Below, piece by piece: positions 1 to 5,549 of a DNA stretch of 5,549 bases (position 1 is the first letter of the stretch; each line of letters begins with the position of its first letter). The notes beneath the pieces are model-generated. The model saw only the letters and a program-made list of their open reading frames with translations. It ran no database searches and was not told the origin of the DNA. Location of the stretch: assembly GCA_964453155.1 (NCBI GenBank), contig CAYVQU010000268.1, positions 1 through 5,549 of the forward strand, read 5' to 3'. The stretch is from CAYVQU01 sp964453155 (GTDB lineage Bacteria > Chloroflexota > Anaerolineae > Anaerolineales > UBA11858). A program made the position numbers and the translations under genes.

Positions 1-94
1 AAACTTTTGCTGTTTTGAGGAGGGTCTAGCACCCTTTTTGCAGTAGAGTCAAAGTGGTTACAGATATTCATCGGTTGATGAATTCTCTCCCCCA

Positions 95-601
95 GTGGAT
101 GTTGATGGACAGTATTTCTTCTCGCCGGGGCAAGCCTATGGTCCGACTGAATTGACCTGGCAGTATATTGCCGAAAATCCCAGTGATTTTTTCTCTCAAA
201 ATATCTCGGGTGCTCAACGTCTCCCAAATGGAAACACCCTGATCTGTAGTGGTGAATCTGGAAAATTTTTTGAAGTGAGCTCCCAAAATGAAATCCTTTG
301 GGAATATTCCTATGGTGGTCCTGTCTTTAGGGTTATTGGCGTAGCTGCCAATCATCCGGGGTTGGATGGCTTGGAACTAGATATTGGACCGGTTTTGAGG
401 ACGGCCAGTTCCTCGGGACCTGATCAAGATGATGGGGATAGTACCATTGATCGCAATCTTCCCCGCCCCGCGATAACAGCCTGCAGCGCGGCCCAGGTCA
501 ACGAATCTTGCACGGTCAATCGTCCGAATGGTGCCCAGTTGAATGGATCCTGTAAACTTGTCCAGCAACAATTAGCTTGTGTGCCTGATCAGCAGCCATA
601 A
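95..601 (+). CDS. C-terminal remnant of an arylsulfotransferase-like beta-propeller protein with a Cys-rich tail (probably 5'-broken gene)
   Basis: Residues 1-86 look like the last blades of an arylsulfotransferase (ASST)/PQQ-like beta-propeller: the run ISGAQRLPNGNTLICSG, then GKFFEV, ILWEY, and VFRVIGVAANHPGLDG, which is how members of this family end. A linker rich in Asp, Ser and Gly follows (about 87-125). The tail has four cysteines (C130, C139, C153, C162) in an ACS-x-C-x-G-x-C-x-LACVP pattern, perhaps a small disulfide-bonded module. The GTG at 95 is the only usable start but has no Shine-Dalgarno sequence. The frame is open back to 47, and the family-like residues GYRYSSVDE lie upstream of the GTG (56-82), so 95 is unlikely to be the original start. 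The frame is closed by TAG at 44-46. The family is normally several hundred residues long, so most of the propeller and the active site are missing. Family membership is from remembered motifs; whether a protein is made is doubtful. Confidence 0.62.
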   Translation: MDVDGQYFFSPGQAYGPTELTWQYIAENPSDFFSQNISGAQRLPNGNTLICSGESGKFFEVSSQNEILWEYSYGGPVFRVIGVAANHPGLDGLELDIGPVLRTASSSGPDQDDGDSTIDRNLPRPAITACSAAQVNESCTVNRPNGAQLNGSCKLVQQQLACVPDQQP

Positions 602-691
602 AAAAACCTCACTAGCTTGCTTTTGGCAAACCTCATTCGATTGTAACTATCTCGATGACAGCCTACTTGGTTTCAAGCGGTTTTTACCCGG

Positions 692-725
692 TCTAAACCA
701 AATCTAAACAATTCCTTGCTATTCT
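692..725 (+). promoter_or_regulatory. Pho-box-like promoter of the lipoprotein gene
   Basis: Two identical 7-bp direct repeats TCTAAAC (692-698 and 703-709) are separated by CAAA, giving an 11-bp period. Exactly 10 bp later comes a -10-like TATTCT (720-725). No good -35 hexamer is present; the second repeat occupies that position, as in promoters activated by PhoB/OmpR-class regulators. The same layout, at the same distances, occurs at 2231-2264. A transcript would start near 732, leaving a leader of about 30 nt. The assignment to the regulator encoded in this window is inference. Confidence 0.6.
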
Positions 726-750
726 TAGGTTACAGTTTTTTCAGGTTAGT

Positions 751-757
751 AAAGGAG
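751..757 (+). promoter_or_regulatory. Ribosome binding site fixing the lipoprotein start at 764
   Basis: AAAGGAG lies 6 nt before the ATG at 764. This decides the start: the in-frame TTG at 716 lies inside the promoter, just upstream of the proposed -10, and would add 16 residues in front of a clean signal peptide. Confidence 0.8.
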
Positions 758-763
758 AATGTC

Positions 764-2164
764 ATGAGCAAGAAATTCATTTCACTGTGTTGTACTATTC
801 TGGTCTTGGGGAGTGTCCAAATAGCGTGCACAATCCCCGGAATTACCGGCACAACGGAAATTGACCCAGCCTCAGATTCGTCCGCCTCCCAACCGCTTGA
901 AATTGGTGAGACCGAATCGGAAGAGACCGGTCAAGGTGCTCAGGTCGCCGATGAGGCTCAAAACCCCAATCAGGGGGAATCCGGTTCTTGCCTGAATCAA
1001 TTCGTAGCAAACTCGAATATCACGAATGGTCAAATATTTGAACCCGAAGCGCATTTCGATGTCGAGTGGACCCTTGAAAATACCGGCGATTGCTCCTGGC
1101 AATCTGGTTACAGTTTTAAACAGCTCGGTGGGGAAATTTCCGTAACCGCAGCGGTGCTGTCCATTGGGACTGTGGTGGCTCCCGGTGAGACGGTGATGCT
1201 GGCAGTTGAAATGCAGGCTCCGGACCACGCTGGTACCTATATCTCCGCCTGGAAGATGGTGGCTGACAATGATCAGGTATTTGGCCAAAGTTCACCCCCC
1301 AATAGCCCGGCCCGGGTGGCCATAAAAGTGATCCCCGGTGGTGGCGGAAACCAGCCCAACCCGACCACAGAACCTCCCGAAGCATTCACCGGCGATATCG
1401 CTGCAACCGGATCCGACTTGACCCTCCTGGATGGCCACTGTTTGGATTTGAATTCAGGCCAGGAAGTGGCCTGTACTGATGCAACCGCGGATTTCCAGTA
1501 TCAATTCTCGGCTCTGTTTGGTGCCAAGATTCAGGGCCAACATAACACGACCATTTCGAATATGTTGAACGGTGAACCAGATAAACCAGCTTGCGAAGGT
1601 GCCAGTTTTGCTACCATGCCGATCTCGGTGCTTGAAGGAAAATTTTACTGCTTCGAAATAAAAGCACTGGTTCAAACCGTTTACAGCCAGATTCGGGTGG
1701 TACGCTACGATGAAAATGGGATTACCTTTGATTTCACGACTTTTATTCCCGATGCTCCAGAGATTGCTGTGATCAACCCCAATTTATCTGTGCTATCCCA
1801 AGGTGAACAGGAAACAATGTTAGCTGATCAGTGTTTCGATCTCCAAACCGGCGCTTTGAATCCAGCCTGTAGTGGCGCATTTGCCGGATTTTTATATGAG
1901 CAAGTGACCAAAAAGGGCCTGGTTGTCATGCACCTCAAACCGGACGAGATGCAGTTTTCAGGCCCAAGGGCTGCCGCACCGTCGAAATCCGATTGCCAAT
2001 CCGCCGCCTATAACCAGGCCGCAATTTGGCCGATTGAAACCGGTCAATACTACTGTTATCAGTTCAACCCGGGCACAACGACCTACTATGGCTGGTTACG
2101 ACCGACCCAATTCAACCCTGCGGGTCTCACCTTTGATTTTGTCACCTGGGAGGCGCTCCCTTGA
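764..2164 (+). CDS. Secreted lipoprotein-like protein with an NBR1-type Ig-like domain and two tandem four-Cys repeats
   Basis: This 466-residue protein starts at ATG 764. Residues 1-22 form a signal peptide: MSKK, a hydrophobic core, then VQIAC. Cys22 is the likely lipidated residue, but the lipobox is poor (Gln at -3), so plain secretion is possible. Residues 23-75 are an acidic, low-complexity linker. Residues 76-190 resemble the NBR1 (next to BRCA1) Ig-like domain: the segment around NGQIFEPEAHFDVEWTLENT, then GDCSW, VVAPGETV, PDHAGTYISAWKM and QVFG. Cys76 and Cys110 could pair. A Gly/Pro/Thr linker (191-208) leads to two repeats (219-327 and 350-462) with four matching cysteines each and endings GITFDFTTF and GLTFDFVTW. 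No catalytic motif is visible, so a binding or structural role at the cell surface is inferred. The gene is monocistronic: it has its own promoter at 692-725 and a terminator at 2191-2224. That promoter matches the one in front of the response regulator gene, suggesting common control. Confidence 0.85.
   Translation: MSKKFISLCCTILVLGSVQIACTIPGITGTTEIDPASDSSASQPLEIGETESEETGQGAQVADEAQNPNQGESGSCLNQFVANSNITNGQIFEPEAHFDVEWTLENTGDCSWQSGYSFKQLGGEISVTAAVLSIGTVVAPGETVMLAVEMQAPDHAGTYISAWKMVADNDQVFGQSSPPNSPARVAIKVIPGGGGNQPNPTTEPPEAFTGDIAATGSDLTLLDGHCLDLNSGQEVACTDATADFQYQFSALFGAKIQGQHNTTISNMLNGEPDKPACEGASFATMPISVLEGKFYCFEIKALVQTVYSQIRVVRYDENGITFDFTTFIPDAPEIAVINPNLSVLSQGEQETMLADQCFDLQTGALNPACSGAFAGFLYEQVTKKGLVVMHLKPDEMQFSGPRAAAPSKSDCQSAAYNQAAIWPIETGQYYCYQFNPGTTTYYGWLRPTQFNPAGLTFDFVTWEALP
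1418..1744 (+). repeat. Protein-level repeat A (four-Cys module, first copy)
   Basis: This encodes residues 219-327 of the lipoprotein. Landmarks are CLDLNSG (C226), AC (C237), C277, GKFYCFE (C296) and GITFDFTTF. It aligns with the second copy at 1811-2149 in cysteine order, spacing and ending. The duplication is visible in protein; the DNA of the two copies has diverged, so it is old. No family was recognised with certainty. Confidence 0.7.
1811..2149 (+). repeat. Protein-level repeat B (four-Cys module, second copy)
   Basis: This encodes residues 350-462. Landmarks are CFDLQTG (C357), AC (C369), C411, GQYYCYQ (C431) and GLTFDFVTW. Cys spacings are 12, 42 and 20 here, against 11, 40 and 19 in the first copy. 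The near-constant spacing suggests two disulfides per module in an extracytoplasmic beta-rich fold. Confidence 0.7.
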
Positions 2165-2190
2165 ATAATATGGCTCACTAGTTTCCGGGG

Positions 2191-2224
2191 AACTGGCGAT
2201 TCCAATCGGAATCGCCAGTTTTAC
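2191..2224 (+). terminator. Rho-independent-type terminator after the lipoprotein gene
   Basis: A perfect 13-bp inverted repeat, AACTGGCGATTCC (2191-2203) and GGAATCGCCAGTT (2208-2220), has a 4-nt loop AATC and runs into a short T run (TTTT at 2219-2222). It starts 26 nt after the stop codon and lies directly before the next promoter, so it isolates the lipoprotein gene from the two-component operon. The T run is short, so efficiency is uncertain; on the other strand there is no T run. Confidence 0.75.
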
Positions 2225-2230
2225 ATCAAT

Positions 2231-2264
2231 TCTGAACACTTTCTACACAAGTATTTGGTATCCT
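2231..2264 (+). promoter_or_regulatory. Pho-box-like promoter of the two-component/methyltransferase operon
   Basis: The direct repeats TCTGAAC (2231-2237) and TCTACAC (2242-2248) have a 4-bp spacer and an 11-bp period. A 10-bp gap and a -10-like TATCCT (2259-2264) follow. Each repeat differs from its TCTAAAC counterpart at 692-709 by one base, and the -10 flank is also shared (TATTCTTA against TATCCTTA). No consensus -35 is present, as expected for an activator-dependent promoter. Because the operon encodes a PhoB-class regulator, autoactivation is the simplest reading. Transcription would start near 2271. Confidence 0.6.
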
Positions 2265-2270
2265 TATGGG

Positions 2271-2375
2271 TGAGGCGGTTTGTCCAAATCGTAAAAGTCA
2301 ACAGATTTTACCGCCACATCTGAGCAGATTTCGGTTTTGGTAGGATTTTTATTCACAATCTGATCCGAAATCTGC
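2271..2375 (+). other. Structured 5' leader with two inverted repeats
   Basis: Downstream of the predicted start site are two stems. The first pairs TGAGGCGGT (2271-2279) with ACCGCCACA (2310-2318), with one mismatch. The second is a perfect 11-bp pair, GCAGATTTCGG (2324-2334) and CCGAAATCTGC (2365-2375), with a 30-nt loop. CAGATTT also occurs at 2302-2308 and AATCTG at 2357-2362, so alternative pairings are possible. No T run follows, so it is not a standard terminator. It does not match a riboswitch class I recognise; a regulator-binding dyad is an alternative. Confidence 0.4.
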
Positions 2376-2410
2376 CTAGATTAAAAACACTATCATGGAA
2401 AAACAAAGCG

Positions 2411-3097
2411 ATGACCAAAACCATTCTCGTTGTTGATGACAAAGCCAGTGTCCGCAAATTGGTTCAAGAATATCTGACCGAACAAAATTATCGAGTGGTG
2501 ACGGCAGCTAACGGCCGTGAAGCCATCTACGTTGCCCGGCACGAAAAACCGGATTTGATCTTGCTCGATATCATGATGCCAGAGATGGACGGGTTCGAAT
2601 TTATTCGCACCTACCGCCGGGAGCAGGAAACCCCCATCATCCTGTTGACTGCTCGTTTGGAAGAATCCGATAAAGTGGTCGGGTTAGAGCTGGGTGCCGA
2701 CGATTATGTCACCAAACCTTTTGGGATGCGGGAGTTGTTAGCCCGCATCCGGGCCGTTTTGCGGCGCACTGCTCGGGATGTGGAACAGCGTGAACGCCTG
2801 CGGGTGGGCACCGTTACTTTAGACCAGGCTACCCGTGAAGTCGGGGTGGATGGCGAGGGAGTCCACTTAACTCCTTCTGAGTTTGAGTTGCTGGCGGTGT
2901 TGATGTCGGCTCCCGGCCGGGTTTACTCCCGCCTGGATTTACTCGAAGAATTGCAAGGAACCGCGTTTGAAGGTGTGGCCCGTACCATTGATGTCCATAT
3001 TCGTAACCTGCGAACCAAGATCGAACCAGACCCGAGCAATCCAACCTATATTGAAACTGTCTTTGGTGTCGGTTATCGATTTAGGTCAGAGGCCTGA
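2411..3097 (+). CDS. OmpR/PhoB-family two-component response regulator
   Basis: This 228-residue transcription factor has the usual family length. The receiver domain (about 3-118) carries the acidic pair D9/D10, phospho-acceptor D53 (in LLDIMMPEMDG), T80 and K102 (KPF). The winged-helix DNA-binding domain (about 130-226) contains LTPSEFELL, the recognition-helix segment RTIDVHIRNLRTKIEP and the closing wing GVGYRF. All key residues are intact. Phosphorylation by the kinase encoded 14 nt downstream should favour dimer binding to direct repeats with an 11-bp period; two such sites occur in this window (692-709 and 2231-2248). The ATG at 2411 places the first beta strand at the normal position (TKTILVVDD). 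Its ribosome binding site is poor: only GGA at 2397-2399, 11 nt away. Translation may therefore depend on the leader. The exact regulon and cue are unknown. Confidence 0.95.
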   Translation: MTKTILVVDDKASVRKLVQEYLTEQNYRVVTAANGREAIYVARHEKPDLILLDIMMPEMDGFEFIRTYRREQETPIILLTARLEESDKVVGLELGADDYVTKPFGMRELLARIRAVLRRTARDVEQRERLRVGTVTLDQATREVGVDGEGVHLTPSEFELLAVLMSAPGRVYSRLDLLEELQGTAFEGVARTIDVHIRNLRTKIEPDPSNPTYIETVFGVGYRFRSEA

Positions 3098-3111
3098 TCC
3101 AGGATTTCCAT

Positions 3112-4491
3112 ATGTTTCGTTCATTGAGTCGCAAACTCATTTTAGCTTTCTTATTGGTCAGCTTCGTGGGGGCGTTGTTAGCCGTCGTCATCACGCGGTG
3201 GTTGAGTGTGCAGGAGTTTCAACAACTGATTCAAGAGCAAACCCAAAACAACTTCATTGAACTCGTTTCCGATTATTATGTTATGACGGGGGATTGGCGG
3301 GGGGTAATGCAATATCTGCGGGAAGGACCCCGAGTGCGCGTTCCCCAGCAGCCCCTCCGTCCGCCGGAAGGTCAAAATCACCAACAATCTTATATTTATG
3401 CTCTGGCGAACGAGACTGGTCGGATCATTATCCCGGCCCGCGATTATCGGGTAGGAGATCAGGTTTCGGATGCTGATCTGGCAACAGGGTTACCCCTGAT
3501 GGTCGCGGGGGAATTTGTCGGCACGATCCTTGAAACGGGTGACCCCCCACCTTTGGATCCCCGGGAACAAGAATATCTGGATCGAACCAATCGAGTTTTA
3601 TTGTATGCTGCCTCAGGCGCGGCGCTGGTCGCCCTGATTTTGGGTATTTTTCTGGCCCGATCACTTTCACGCCCACTGAGAGAATTAACGACTGCGATCG
3701 GGGCTATGGCCCAGGGGCAGATGGGGCAGCAGGTGCCGGTCCGGTCGCAGGACGAAATTGGGGAGTTGGCCGCGACATTTAATCAGATGAGCACCGATCT
3801 GACCAAACTCAACGAGCAGCGCAAACAAATGACGGCCGATATTGCCCACGATTTGCGCACCCCGCTGACTGTTCTAGGGGGGTACCTTGAAGCGATGCAA
3901 GATAAAGTCTTGGAACCCACTCCCGATCGGCTGGAAACCATGCATACCGAAATCCAGGGTTTGATCCATCTGGTAGAAGATCTGCGCACCTTGTCGCTGG
4001 CTGATGCCGGTCAACTACAACTTAATCGGCAGCTCAGCGCTCCACAGCAGCTTTTAGACCGGGTGGTGGGGGCTTTTAACCATCGCGCGGCCAAAAAAGG
4101 GGTGGACCTCCGCTTAGAAATTTCATCAGATTTGGTCCAGGTTCCAGTTGATCCAGAACGTTATCATCAGGTTTTGAGCAATCTGGTTGCCAACGCCCTC
4201 CGGCATACGCCCGCGGGGGGAGCGATCACGCTGGCGGTCTGGCCATCTCATGGCAAGATAAATTTTGCCGTCAAAGATACGGGTGAAGGCATTTCGATGG
4301 ATATGCTTAGCAACGTCTTTGATCGTTTTTTTAGAGGCGATCAGGCGCGTGAACAAAATCAGGGTGAAACCGGATTAGGTTTGGCAATTGTGAAATCGAT
4401 CGTCGAGGCCCATGGTGGCCGGGTTACGGTTTCAAGTGAGGGGGTCGGGCAGGGGAGTACGTTTTTGATAGCCCAACCGGTAACGTTATGA
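3112..4491 (+). CDS. Membrane sensor histidine kinase, BaeS-like (HAMP-HisKA-HATPase)
   Basis: This 459-residue inner-membrane kinase has a first membrane helix at about 9-28, an extracytoplasmic sensor region at about 33-160 and a second helix at about 162-182. A HAMP linker (about 183-235, with SRPLREL and DEIGELAATFNQM) follows. The HisKA domain has phospho-acceptor H246 in DIAHDLRTPL. The ATPase domain has the N box (N361 in NLVANALRH), G1 box (DTGEGI, 389-394), F box (FDRFFRG, 403-409) and G2 box (GETGLGLAIVKS). All catalytic boxes are intact. The sensor region holds a Pro/Gln-rich stretch (78-92) and no fold I recognise, so the ligand is unknown. The ATG at 3112 is preceded by AGGA (3101-3104) with 7 nt spacing, 14 nt after the regulator stop, so the two are a cognate pair in one operon. 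The stop codon overlaps the start of the methyltransferase gene. Confidence 0.94.
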   Translation: MFRSLSRKLILAFLLVSFVGALLAVVITRWLSVQEFQQLIQEQTQNNFIELVSDYYVMTGDWRGVMQYLREGPRVRVPQQPLRPPEGQNHQQSYIYALANETGRIIIPARDYRVGDQVSDADLATGLPLMVAGEFVGTILETGDPPPLDPREQEYLDRTNRVLLYAASGAALVALILGIFLARSLSRPLRELTTAIGAMAQGQMGQQVPVRSQDEIGELAATFNQMSTDLTKLNEQRKQMTADIAHDLRTPLTVLGGYLEAMQDKVLEPTPDRLETMHTEIQGLIHLVEDLRTLSLADAGQLQLNRQLSAPQQLLDRVVGAFNHRAAKKGVDLRLEISSDLVQVPVDPERYHQVLSNLVANALRHTPAGGAITLAVWPSHGKINFAVKDTGEGISMDMLSNVFDRFFRGDQAREQNQGETGLGLAIVKSIVEAHGGRVTVSSEGVGQGSTFLIAQPVTL

Positions 4492-5489
4492 GAGATTTAG
4501 ATCAAAGCTTAAAACGGGCCTGTCAGCACCGGGCCGACTTCATCCAGAATCGAGAGATTGAAGCCTTTCGTCTGTTTAGCGGCTTTTACGAGGGCGAGCC
4601 CGACCTCGTTATTGATCTATATGGGGCAACCCTGGTGCTATGGGGATATGCCGCGACAGAATCTGAAAACATTCAAAATTTTGACCGCGCCCAAAATATT
4701 TTGCTATCTGAAATGCCTGAGATTTCTTGTGTTTTGCAGAAATTCCGAACGGCCGCCGCGAAAAATTTACGCCGCGGCAAAGTTGTTTTTGGTTCTTCCC
4801 CAACCTCAAAAATTGTCGAAAATGGGGTCTGGTATTCCCTCGATTTACAGCTGAATCAGGATGCCAGTTTTTACTTGGATACCCGCAATTTACGGACCTG
4901 GCTGCAAGAAAATGCTGGCGGCTGGCGAGTTCTGAATACGTTTGCGTATACGGGAAGTTTGGGGGTCGCAGCCCTGGCTGGCGGAGCCAACCAGGTCGTC
5001 CAAACCGACCGCAATCACAAATTTTTAGCCCTGGCCCGTAACAGTGGGATGCTTAACCGCTTAGACATTGGTAAGATGAAATTACGGGCTATGGATTTCT
5101 TTAGCGAAATTGCCCGTTTGAAACGATCTCAAGCCAGCTTTGACTGTGTCATCGTTGACCCACCTATTTTTTCCACGACCAAGAAGGGGACTGTCAATTT
5201 GGTCAGCGAAAGCGTCCGGGTGATCAATAAAGTCCGACCACTTATCCGGGATGGGGGCTATTTAGTGACCCTCAATAATGCGTTGTTCTTGAGTGGCGCC
5301 GACTACTACCAAAGCCTGGTAGATTTATGCGCGGCGGGTTATCTTGAAATTGAAACCCTAATCCCCGTTCCTCCGGATGTCACGGGATTTCCAGCCACAA
5401 TTGTTACCACTCCTCCTTCAGATCCCGCCCCGTTCAATCACACCACAAAAATTGCGATTCTTAAAGTTCGGAAGAAAACCTCCCAGTAA
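4488..5489 (+). CDS. Class I SAM-dependent methyltransferase, RlmI/RlmK-like (probable 23S rRNA methyltransferase)
   Basis: This 333-residue cytoplasmic enzyme resembles the COG1092 group, whose known members methylate 23S rRNA bases (RlmI makes m5C1962, RlmK makes m7G2069). The N-terminal part (24-46) has FRLFSGFYEGEPDLVIDLYG. The catalytic domain has DASFYLDTRNLRTWL, motif I LNTFAYTGSLGVAAL (SAM loop), acidic D174 in motif II, motif IV VDPPIFSTTKKG (D224-P-P) and a GGYLVTLNN strand. The end, FNHTTKIAILKVRKK, is typical. The usual N-terminal PUA domain of RlmI (about 70 residues) is missing, which explains the shorter length. Which base is modified cannot be told from sequence; motif IV is nearer RlmK, while overall length fits neither closely. 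The ATG overlaps the kinase stop (ATGA) and no strong ribosome binding site precedes it, so translation is probably coupled to the kinase. Confidence 0.85.
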   Translation: MRDLDQSLKRACQHRADFIQNREIEAFRLFSGFYEGEPDLVIDLYGATLVLWGYAATESENIQNFDRAQNILLSEMPEISCVLQKFRTAAAKNLRRGKVVFGSSPTSKIVENGVWYSLDLQLNQDASFYLDTRNLRTWLQENAGGWRVLNTFAYTGSLGVAALAGGANQVVQTDRNHKFLALARNSGMLNRLDIGKMKLRAMDFFSEIARLKRSQASFDCVIVDPPIFSTTKKGTVNLVSESVRVINKVRPLIRDGGYLVTLNNALFLSGADYYQSLVDLCAAGYLEIETLIPVPPDVTGFPATIVTTPPSDPAPFNHTTKIAILKVRKKTSQ

Positions 5490-5549
5490 AATGTCTTGAT
5501 ATCTATCCAAAAAATCAATCAGCGGCAAATTTTTCGGAAAGGTTCTTAT
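5490..5549. other. Non-coding tail with no clear terminator
   Basis: The 60 nt after the methyltransferase stop are AT-rich. Only a weak 5-bp inverted repeat (TTGAT at 5496-5500, ATCAA at 5514-5518) is visible, with no T run after it. No gene start can be supported before the window ends, so the operon may continue beyond it. Confidence 0.4.

Noticed and set aside
17..24. Strong Shine-Dalgarno-like GAGGAGGG
   Set aside because: The only nearby start, TTG at 38, is followed after one codon by TAG, so it cannot start a gene.
68..355. A 95-codon minus-strand frame opposite the arylsulfotransferase remnant
   Set aside because: The + frame has clear family motifs; the minus frame has none and looks like a chance shadow.
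617..629. Hairpin TTGC-TTTTG-GCAA after the first gene
   Set aside because: The 4-bp stem is too short and no T run follows, so it is not supportable as a terminator.
604..635. Direct repeat AAACCTCA (604-611 and 628-635)
   Set aside because: Two 8-bp copies in AT-rich spacer with no promoter or mobile-element context; easily chance.
667..701. Inverted repeat TTGGTTT/AAACCAA overlapping the lipoprotein promoter
   Set aside because: A 7-bp stem with a 21-nt loop in AT-rich DNA; the direct repeat explains the same bases better.
872..1288. A 138-codon open frame on the minus strand
   Set aside because: It lies wholly inside the lipoprotein gene, shows no recognisable motif, and the + frame has a signal peptide, domains and a ribosome binding site.
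2180..2194. Possible small hairpin AGTTTCC/GGAACT overlapping the terminator
   Set aside because: The pairing is imperfect and far weaker than the 13-bp stem beside it.
2395..2436. A 13-codon upstream ORF overlapping the regulator start in another frame
   Set aside because: It has no ribosome binding site and no conserved feature; a coupling role cannot be supported.

Overview
The window reads like part of a bacterial chromosome, most likely from Chloroflexota (an Anaerolineae-like lineage). This rests on the style of the gene set: a secreted lipoprotein with an NBR1-type Ig-like domain, a Cys-tailed arylsulfotransferase-like protein, a BaeS-like kinase and a short RlmI/RlmK-like methyltransferase. 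It is an inference, with no marker gene present. All supported genes are on the + strand. No RNA gene, insertion sequence, CRISPR array or origin was seen.

Layout. Positions 1-601 hold the 3' end of an arylsulfotransferase-like beta-propeller gene whose 5' part is broken: homology-like residues run upstream of the only start codon and then meet stops in all three frames. Positions 602-763 are a gap ending in a promoter and a good ribosome binding site. Positions 764-2164 encode a secreted lipoprotein-like protein with an acidic linker, an NBR1-type Ig-like domain and two tandem four-cysteine repeats. A 13-bp hairpin terminator at 2191-2224 closes that gene. Positions 2231-2410 hold a second promoter and a structured leader of about 140 nt. 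An operon follows: OmpR/PhoB-type response regulator (2411-3097), sensor histidine kinase (3112-4491) and a class I SAM-dependent methyltransferase (4488-5489), the last starting inside the kinase stop codon (ATGA overlap).

How the parts fit. The most informative non-coding signal is a pair of look-alike promoters, upstream of the lipoprotein gene (692-725) and of the response regulator gene (2231-2264). Each has two 7-bp direct repeats (TCTAAAC/TCTAAAC and TCTGAAC/TCTACAC) separated by 4 bp, then exactly 10 bp, then a TATTCT or TATCCT -10 element. This is the geometry of a Pho box, the binding site of PhoB-class regulators, with the repeat replacing the -35 element. The simplest model is that the regulator encoded here activates its own operon and the neighbouring lipoprotein gene. 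The cue sensed by the kinase and the reason a methyltransferase is translationally coupled to it are unknown.
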